47,444 nt of DNA from NCBI GenBank assembly GCA_049301135.1, contig JBAQKP010000011.1, forward strand, positions 1-47,444. The letters are read 5' to 3'. The position numbers and the translations under genes were made by a program. Source of the stretch: JAYXXU01 sp049301135. Its GTDB lineage: Bacteria; Pseudomonadota; Gammaproteobacteria; Pseudomonadales; Moraxellaceae. The notes beneath the pieces were generated by a model, which was not told the origin of the DNA, did no database searches, and worked only from the letters and a program-made list of their open reading frames with translations. Shown piece by piece: positions 42,379 through 47,444 of this stretch (position 1 is its first letter; each line of letters begins with the position of its first letter).

Positions 42379-42394
42379 TGTGACGCAGCTCACC
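42379..42394 (+). promoter_or_regulatory. CRP/Vfr-like palindrome upstream of the small lipoprotein gene
   Basis: TGTGACGCAGCTCACC matches TGTGA-N6-TCACA in nine of ten specified bases. It lies 121 bp before the lipoprotein start, a distance suitable for activation. It shares the core GTGACGCAGCT with the site at 29461. Motif match only. Confidence 0.4.
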
Positions 42395-42514
42395 CAAATC
42401 AGTGATACTGGTCGGTTACGCTTGCTTTTTACGGCTAAAATCGGCTAAAAATCAGACCGGAAGACCCTAAATTGGCAGTTTATTACTGCCTTATTGATAA
42501 GTTTGGAGATTCGA

Positions 42515-42874
42515 ATGCGTATATCACTGCTTAACACACTGAAAACGGGACTGCTCGGTGGGATGCTGCTATTGGCAGCGGGCTGTACTCCGGAACAAAT
42601 CAACATGGCCACCCAAACCATTGGGATGGTCGCCAATCCAAATGGCGTTGCAACTGCTCCGGCCAATAATACCCCTGCACAAGCGACCGTCAACGGTAAA
42701 TATTCTGGCTTGATTATGGTACTGAACTGCCCTGCCGATCAAAAAACCTACGGCCAGTTTAATGACTGGGGCTATTGGAATGGCGGCAGCGGCACATGGT
42801 GCAACCAACCGGCCAAAGCCGGCCACTGGGTCTATGTCGCGCCGAACTGGTATGTCTGGCAAAACAAACGCTAA
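42515..42874 (+). CDS. Small Trp-rich lipoprotein, function unknown
   Basis: 119 residues with a signal ending LLLAAGC (Cys at about 24), hence a lipoprotein. A short Ala/Thr/Asn linker leads to a compact C-terminal region rich in Trp, Tyr and Gly: GQFNDWGYWNGGSGTWCNQP and GHWVYVAPNWYVW, with two Cys (LNCPADQ and TWCNQ) that could form a disulfide. I recognise no family. The ATG at 42515 follows TTGGAG. It has its own terminator-like hairpin and so is probably monocistronic. Confidence 0.8.
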   Translation: MRISLLNTLKTGLLGGMLLLAAGCTPEQINMATQTIGMVANPNGVATAPANNTPAQATVNGKYSGLIMVLNCPADQKTYGQFNDWGYWNGGSGTWCNQPAKAGHWVYVAPNWYVWQNKR

Positions 42875-42893
42875 GCGCGACTGACGTTTGTCG

Positions 42894-42923
42894 CACAGGC
42901 TGGCGCAACAAGGCCAGTCTGTG
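42894..42923 (+). terminator. Hairpin after the small lipoprotein gene
   Basis: CACAGGCTGGC (42894-42904) pairs with GCCAGTCTGTG (42913-42923) with one G-U pair and an 8-nt loop. No T-run. Confidence 0.5.
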
Positions 42924-43078
42924 ATCCCGAGCCCTATCCGCTCACAACAAGATCATCTCGTGCAGCACCGACCAAGCTCCCCTTCGGCCGACTCAGCGTC
43001 ACCAACCCCGCTGCCTATCCCGCCAGCCGATCTGCTAACATACCCAGCATAAATAATCTTCGGCAGAGCAAAACACCC

Positions 43079-43981
43079 ATGAAATGGCGCGATAGACGAC
43101 AAAGCAATCACGTAGAAGACCAACGCAGCCGTGGCGGTGGCCGCGCGCTCGGCCTCAAAGGTGGCATCGGTACACTGCTGTTAGCACTGGTATTGTGGGG
43201 GGTATTTGGGATTGATCCACGCACCACGTTAGGCATTAGTCAGCAATTGAGTGGCGGTACACAACCGGCAGAACCCGTGGTCGATACTGCCGAATCTGCA
43301 CGCACCAAACAGTTTATTGCTGTGGTACTGGCCGATACCGCAGACACATGGCAACAGATTTTTATGCAAGCCAATCAGCAATATAACCCACCAAAACTAG
43401 TGTTATTTCAGGACAGCATCCAATCAGGCTGTGGCCAAGGCCAATCCGCGATGGGGCCGTTTTACTGTCCAGCCGACCAAAAAATCTATTTAGATATGCG
43501 GTTTTTTGCAGATATGCGCCAACAGTTTGACATCATTGGCGAGCAAGCCAACAGTGGTGATAGCAGTGCTGGCCAAGCCGGTGACTTTGCCCAAGCCTAT
43601 GTGATTGCCCATGAAGTCGGCCATCACGTGCAGACGTTATTGGGCATTTCCCAGCAAGTCAATCAAGCACAACAGCGCAGCCGCAGCGATGCCGAACGCA
43701 ATCAACTCTCGGTACGCCAAGAGCTACAGGCCGATTGTTTTGCCGGACTCTGGGCGTATCACACCCAACAGCGCACCCAGTTTTTGCAACACGGCGATCT
43801 GGAAGAAGCCATGAATGCCGCCAGTCAAATCGGTGATGATCGACTACAGCAGCGCAGCCAAGGCCAGATCGTGCCAGAGAGCTTCACGCACGGCAGCAGT
43901 GCACAACGGGTGCACTGGTTTAATGTTGGCTTCAAGTCTGGTCAATTTGCGGCCTGTGATAGCTTTAAACAAGCGATCTAA
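43079..43981 (+). CDS. YpfJ-type neutral zinc metallopeptidase
   Basis: 300 residues. The start MKWRDRRQSNHVEDQR and the GGGRALGLKGG segment are typical of the family; one membrane helix (GTLLLALVLWGVFGI) follows. Conserved blocks are CGQGQSAMGPFYCPADQKIYLD (two Cys), the zinc site AHEVGHHVQ (HExGH) with the downstream ELQADCFAGLWA glutamate, and the C-terminal HGSSAQRVHWFNVGF. The protein is likely inner-membrane bound with the domain in the periplasm; its substrate is unknown. It converges on znuD. Confidence 0.9.
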   Translation: MKWRDRRQSNHVEDQRSRGGGRALGLKGGIGTLLLALVLWGVFGIDPRTTLGISQQLSGGTQPAEPVVDTAESARTKQFIAVVLADTADTWQQIFMQANQQYNPPKLVLFQDSIQSGCGQGQSAMGPFYCPADQKIYLDMRFFADMRQQFDIIGEQANSGDSSAGQAGDFAQAYVIAHEVGHHVQTLLGISQQVNQAQQRSRSDAERNQLSVRQELQADCFAGLWAYHTQQRTQFLQHGDLEEAMNAASQIGDDRLQQRSQGQIVPESFTHGSSAQRVHWFNVGFKSGQFAACDSFKQAI

Positions 43982-43988
43982 CGCAGCA

Positions 43989-46217
43989 CTAGAAACTGAC
44001 CTGCACCCCCAGACTGAGGTTGCGCCCCATCATCGGCACGACATTGCTTAAAAACGACGTGTGATTATAGGCCACCTCGTCCAGCAAGTTAGCGCCACGC
44101 AGAAACACCTGATAAGCCTCCTGATTGGCGGTTTCAGCGTGATAACTCACGGTGAGATTCAACATTTGATAGGCTGGTGTGATGCGTTCAAACGCCGCGA
44201 TCTGGCGTTGGGCATTGACCTGATACCACTCCGCTTCAGCTTGCCAATCTTGCCAATTGTGGCTGACGCGACTGCCCCAGCGCGTGGCTGGTATCCGTGG
44301 TAAGTCCTCACCACCACGCAAACGTCCTTCAACATGATCAGCAAATACGGTTGCTGACAGGCTCGGGGTCAGCGCATAACCCAACTCTAACTCCGCCCCG
44401 ACAAACTCAGCCTCGGCTTGCGTGTATTGAATCAAGCGAAAATCTTCAAACCGATCCAGCGTGTTGGCATAGATATAATCATCGACTCGATTGTAAAAAA
44501 TCTGTGCATTGACCGTCAGATCGGCATCGGTGCGCCGTAACCCAAGTTCGGCATTCAGTGACGTTTCCGCGCCTAAATTGGCATCGCCCAGCTCGAGTGT
44601 ATTGGTCGCCAAATGCACGCCATTGGCATACAACTCCTGTGCATGCGGTAAACGCTGCGAACGCGACAGACTGCCGACCAGACTATAGGTCGGTGCAACA
44701 TCCCATAATGCTGACGCTGACAGCGACGTACCCCGTAAATCAGACGCCGGTTGTGCAGTATCGGGTGTAATCTGCTGCCACTCTTGCCGCGCACCTAACT
44801 CAAAATGCCAGTCCTGCCACTGATAGTGCTCCAGCAAGAACACGCTGCTGTTACGGGTATCGGTGGTCGGCAGATACGCCTCCTCGCCTTTGGCACTAAA
44901 CTCAGCCTGCTGATGCTGCAAACCAACCACACCACGCCAGCCCGCAATCGGCTGATGCTCTAGCTCGACACGGCTGTCATAACCGCGATTGCTAAAGGTG
45001 GTAGCAACCTGACCAGCTTCGATTTCTTGGTGTTGATAATCGGTCAGACCAGCACGAACACGAATTTTTTCGATACCTGCGAATGGATCGCGTAACTCGC
45101 CACGTAAATCTACCCGCTCACTGCGCAGCCGAATGACAGGTGCGTCTTCTGATTCCTCCTCATGCTCGTGCTCATCATGTGAACCACAATGCAGGCTCAA
45201 GCCATGTAGATGACAATCATGATAGGCATGGCTGTGGCCTGACAAGCCATAATCGTTGCTGTTTTTACTGTAAGCCACACCCAGATAGCCGCGCTCATCA
45301 ATCCATGATAATCCGACACTGACTTGATCGCCCGCTGTGGCTGTACCGGCAATCCGTTTGAGTGCTTGCGACCCATGCTCATCATGCTGCTCATCGTGGT
45401 GCTCGTCGTCATGATGTTCATCTTCGTGTTCATCGTGCGATTCATGCGACTCGTGTTCGGCGTGTTCAGCCACGAAGAAGCGCTTTGGCGCACGGTATTC
45501 GGTGGTCTGGCGGCTCACCCCTTCGACTCGCAGGGCAATATGGTCGGATAACGCAGCCGTGACCCCGAATACGGCAGCCCGTTCAGCGGCAGCGGTGTTA
45601 AAACGCAAACCGGCCTGACCTTCGACAGCTTGCTCTGGCATGGCCGTGGGGATTTTACGATCCAGTACGTTGACCACCCCACCAATCGCCCCGCCGCCGT
45701 ACAGCAAGGTCGCAGGGCCACGCAAAATCTCCACCCGCTCGGCCAGCATCGGCTCAATCGGGATATTGTGATCGGGTGAAATCTCCGACGCATCCAGCAC
45801 CGCCGCACTGTCAGACAACACCTTGACCCGTGGCGCGGTTTGCCCACGAATCACCGGACGTGCCGCACCTGCGCCAAAGGTTTCTGCCCGCACCCCCAAC
45901 TGACTGTCGAGTGCCTCGGCCAGCGTGCTGCTGTTTTGTTGGAACAAACGTGGCGGCGCAATGATATTGCTTGGATTGATTAAATCATCTGCACGACGAT
46001 TGAGTGGATGCGCTGAGACCTGAATGGTTGGCAGGGTTTGTGGCTGTAGCGTTTGCGGCAGTGCAGGTTGTGCAATGCTGCTGACCGACACAGCAGCATG
46101 AACAGACGTACACATCGCTATCAGCAGTGGCAGCGGTTTAAACAGCGGCTGAATAGACCGTGGCATCACGAGGGGGCGTAAAATATATTGACTGGACAAT
46201 CGGTTAAACATAGACAT
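43989..46217 (-). CDS. znuD: ZnuD-like TonB-dependent outer-membrane zinc receptor with His-rich loops
   Basis: 742 residues. A signal peptide (LLIAMCTSVHA) precedes a TonB-box-like stretch, the plug (LFQQNSSTLAEALDSQLGVRAETFGAGAARPVIRG, AERVEILRGPATLLYGGGAIGGVVNVLD) and a beta barrel ending LGVQVSF. Two external loops are packed with His and acidic residues: a long run of HESHDEHEDEHH type around 45385-45470 and a CHLHG...CGSHDEHEHEE run around 45150-45225, the pattern of the Neisseria and Acinetobacter ZnuD zinc receptors. Cys in the second loop pair may form a disulfide. A Zur box lies upstream. The start is ATG 46217, with GTG 46220 or ATG 46211 as alternatives. Confidence 0.9.
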   Translation of the reverse strand: MSMFNRLSSQYILRPLVMPRSIQPLFKPLPLLIAMCTSVHAAVSVSSIAQPALPQTLQPQTLPTIQVSAHPLNRRADDLINPSNIIAPPRLFQQNSSTLAEALDSQLGVRAETFGAGAARPVIRGQTAPRVKVLSDSAAVLDASEISPDHNIPIEPMLAERVEILRGPATLLYGGGAIGGVVNVLDRKIPTAMPEQAVEGQAGLRFNTAAAERAAVFGVTAALSDHIALRVEGVSRQTTEYRAPKRFFVAEHAEHESHESHDEHEDEHHDDEHHDEQHDEHGSQALKRIAGTATAGDQVSVGLSWIDERGYLGVAYSKNSNDYGLSGHSHAYHDCHLHGLSLHCGSHDEHEHEEESEDAPVIRLRSERVDLRGELRDPFAGIEKIRVRAGLTDYQHQEIEAGQVATTFSNRGYDSRVELEHQPIAGWRGVVGLQHQQAEFSAKGEEAYLPTTDTRNSSVFLLEHYQWQDWHFELGARQEWQQITPDTAQPASDLRGTSLSASALWDVAPTYSLVGSLSRSQRLPHAQELYANGVHLATNTLELGDANLGAETSLNAELGLRRTDADLTVNAQIFYNRVDDYIYANTLDRFEDFRLIQYTQAEAEFVGAELELGYALTPSLSATVFADHVEGRLRGGEDLPRIPATRWGSRVSHNWQDWQAEAEWYQVNAQRQIAAFERITPAYQMLNLTVSYHAETANQEAYQVFLRGANLLDEVAYNHTSFLSNVVPMMGRNLSLGVQVSF

Positions 46218-46307
46218 CACGCGCTCGGTTTCAAATGTGGGCGTGCTTGGTCTGGTCAGGCCGCTGGGCGGTTGATGATCTTTGACGCAAGCAACTGCAT
46301 GGCGTTA

Positions 46308-46322
46308 TGTTATATTATAACA
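46308..46322. promoter_or_regulatory. Zur box between znuD and ccoS
   Basis: TGTTATATTATAACA is a near-perfect palindrome matching the Zur operator core (GTTATAnTATAAC). On the minus strand it contains TATAAT, so it overlaps a likely -10 element of znuD about 100 bp upstream of the start. Repression by zinc-loaded Zur is expected; it may also affect the divergent ccoS promoter. Confidence 0.85.
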
Positions 46323-46421
46323 ATTAAACTGTCCATGCAGTTGATCAGCCGCAAAACAGCAGCCATCAACGGCGTGAATCTCGCTAAACTAGCCGCTTCC
46401 CTTTGACCAATCGGTGATGGT

Positions 46422-46667
46422 GTGGAAATCATATATCTGCTTGTGCCACTCAGCATGATTTTTTTGTTGGGTTCAATTTGGGCGATTCGCTATGCGGTAC
46501 GCTCCCACCAGTTTGACGACCTCGACAATGCCGCGCAGCGGATTATTTTGGATGACCGCGAGGCGCAACGACAGGCGGCACAACGGCAGGCCGTACAACA
46601 ACAAATCCAAGCCGATCAATCCACCCACGCCAATCCCCCCACCACAACAGATGACCCCACACCATGA
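46422..46667 (+). CDS. ccoS: cbb3-type cytochrome oxidase assembly protein CcoS
   Basis: 81 residues: one membrane helix (YLLVPLSMIFLLGSIWAI) followed by the family motif QFDDLDNAAQRIILDD and a Gln/Ala-rich tail. CcoS is needed for cofactor (haem and copper) insertion into cbb3 oxidase. It starts with GTG behind GGTGATG, and its stop overlaps the start of the next gene in ATGA. The rest of the cco genes are not in the window. Confidence 0.87.
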   Translation: MEIIYLLVPLSMIFLLGSIWAIRYAVRSHQFDDLDNAAQRIILDDREAQRQAAQRQAVQQQIQADQSTHANPPTTTDDPTP

Positions 46668-47444
46668 GCGCAGAACTGTTAATTTTGGCTGCCCTGACGG
46701 CTGGTTTTTTTGGTTCGCCGCATTGTTTGGGCATGTGTGGCGGGATTGTCACCGCATTTGGACTGTCGATGCGCGAGCAATCGGCAACGCAACGCGTACT
46801 GTTGATTACCAGTTATCACGCTGGCCGTTTGCTCAGTTATGCAAGCCTAGGTGTACTGGCGGGCTGGATCGGCACAACAGCACTCAGCCCACTGGCTGAT
46901 ACTTTTTGGCCACGCGGTGTCTTGGCGGCAGTGTTGATCTTGTTGGGACTGTCCATGTTGGGTCTGCCACTGCTGAATCGTTTGGAGGTGATCGGGCAAT
47001 GGCTGTGGCAAGCCCTCAGTCCCATTCGGCAACGCATGTTTCCGCTCAATACCCTGCCGCGCGCACTCGGTGCAGGCTTGCTGTGGGGATTGTTGCCGTG
47101 TGGCTTGGTCTACGGCGCACTGTTGCTGGCGGTGAGTCGTGCGAGTGTCAGCATGGGGGGCTTGATGATGTTGGCATTTGGTTTGGGCACGTTGCCGATG
47201 TTGTTATTGGCCGGTCAAATCAGCCAATGGCTACAGACGCGAATCAAACGCTGGCGACTGCGTCAGATCAACGGTGCGCTGCTGATCATCGCAGGATTGT
47301 GGACACTCTCACCGCTGCTCATGCATGGCTCACACGGATCACATGACCCAATGGATCACAGCCAAATGGATCACAGCCAAATGGATCACAGCCAAATGGA
47401 TCACAGCCAAATGGATCACAGCCAAATGGATCACAGCCAAATGG
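46664..47444 (+). CDS. SafE/TauE-like (COG2836-type) membrane protein with MDHSQ repeats, 3' end missing
   Basis: About 260 residues visible, running off the right edge. The first helix carries HCLGMCGGIV with the two Cys of the COG2836 group, followed by further hydrophobic segments, LPCGLVYGALLLAV with a conserved Pro-Cys, and a last helix ending LLMHG. From residue about 230 it becomes His/Met/Asp rich: GSHGSHDP and then MDHSQ repeated. This family follows ccoS in other gammaproteobacteria and is suspected to help metal supply to the oxidase; sulfite export is the older, doubtful label. The overlap with ccoS implies coupling. Confidence 0.82.
   Translation, partial: MSAELLILAALTAGFFGSPHCLGMCGGIVTAFGLSMREQSATQRVLLITSYHAGRLLSYASLGVLAGWIGTTALSPLADTFWPRGVLAAVLILLGLSMLGLPLLNRLEVIGQWLWQALSPIRQRMFPLNTLPRALGAGLLWGLLPCGLVYGALLLAVSRASVSMGGLMMLAFGLGTLPMLLLAGQISQWLQTRIKRWRLRQINGALLIIAGLWTLSPLLMHGSHGSHDPMDHSQMDHSQMDHSQMDHSQMDHSQMDHSQM
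47351..47444 (+). repeat. 15-bp tandem repeat encoding MDHSQ
   Basis: Six complete identical copies of ATGGATCACAGCCAA (47351-47440) and the first four bases of a seventh; the array continues beyond the window. Each unit adds five residues in frame. Confidence 0.97.

Noticed and set aside
46906..47346. Plus-strand frame of 146 residues overlapping the SafE-like gene
   Set aside because: It is out of frame with the membrane protein, which has clear motifs and coupling to ccoS; it shows no family features.
47351..47444. CRISPR-like array
   Set aside because: The units are contiguous 15-bp coding repeats with no spacers.
1..47444. tRNA, rRNA, prophage, toxin-antitoxin or defence island
   Set aside because: No supporting sequence was seen on either strand; the genes are housekeeping or metabolic throughout.

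Overview
The window is a chromosomal stretch of a gammaproteobacterium with moderate GC content and dense coding on both strands. Family-level resemblances point towards Moraxellaceae or a close relative: a ZnuD-type zinc receptor with a Zur box, a chromosomal class D beta-lactamase, the order LMW phosphatase-murB-ydcF, GreB, CcoS with a SafE-like partner, and a DsrE-type tus cluster. This placement is inferred; no rRNA or tRNA gene is present to fix it. I see no insertion sequence, prophage, integrase, CRISPR array or plasmid function, and almost every gene is housekeeping or ordinary accessory metabolism.

Layout, left to right. 1-1208: 5' part of trmO (minus) and fpr (plus). 1346-3077: a lipoprotein tyrosine phosphatase facing galE. 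3239-4706: tusD-tusC-tusB-tusE, the sulfur relay for tRNA 2-thiouridine. 4716-8722 (minus): an LMW phosphatase, murB, a YdcF-type envelope protein and an alpha/beta hydrolase, the last three translationally coupled, followed by a separate small unknown gene. 8876-15082 (plus): iron alcohol dehydrogenase, thioesterase, NSS transporter, coniferyl-type aldehyde dehydrogenase and AlkJ-like GMC dehydrogenase, which look like an alcohol/aldehyde oxidation region. 15651-17861 (minus): nadK, a YeaC-like gene and a SohB-like protease. 18024-23010: a Bax-inhibitor-like membrane protein, dnaX with a long Glu-Pro repeat, a serine hydrolase and an outer-membrane barrel. 23341-29344 (plus): a run rich in S-adenosylmethionine chemistry (ahcY behind a probable SAH riboswitch, metF, class D beta-lactamase, DUF4240 gene, bioA, rsmE). 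29726-36464 (plus): a membrane PAS-GGDEF-EAL protein, maeB and cca. 36461-38815 (minus): a CYTH protein, a GST and a DegS-like protease. 38957-43981 (plus): Nif3-like protein, sodB, greB, a short MltF-like lytic transglycosylase, a small lipoprotein and a YpfJ-like metalloprotease. 43989-47444: a His-rich znuD (minus) with a Zur box, diverging from ccoS and a SafE-like membrane protein that runs off the right edge within MDHSQ repeats.

The most notable items are the SAH riboswitch with its own promoter before ahcY, the Zur box before znuD, two in-frame tandem repeats (16 Glu-Pro units in DnaX; at least six MDHSQ units in the SafE-like protein), a GalE whose YxxxK lysine position is cysteine, a long inverted repeat covering the likely start codon of the mltF-like gene, and a SohB without its usual membrane anchor. 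I did not find a convincing undescribed multi-gene system.
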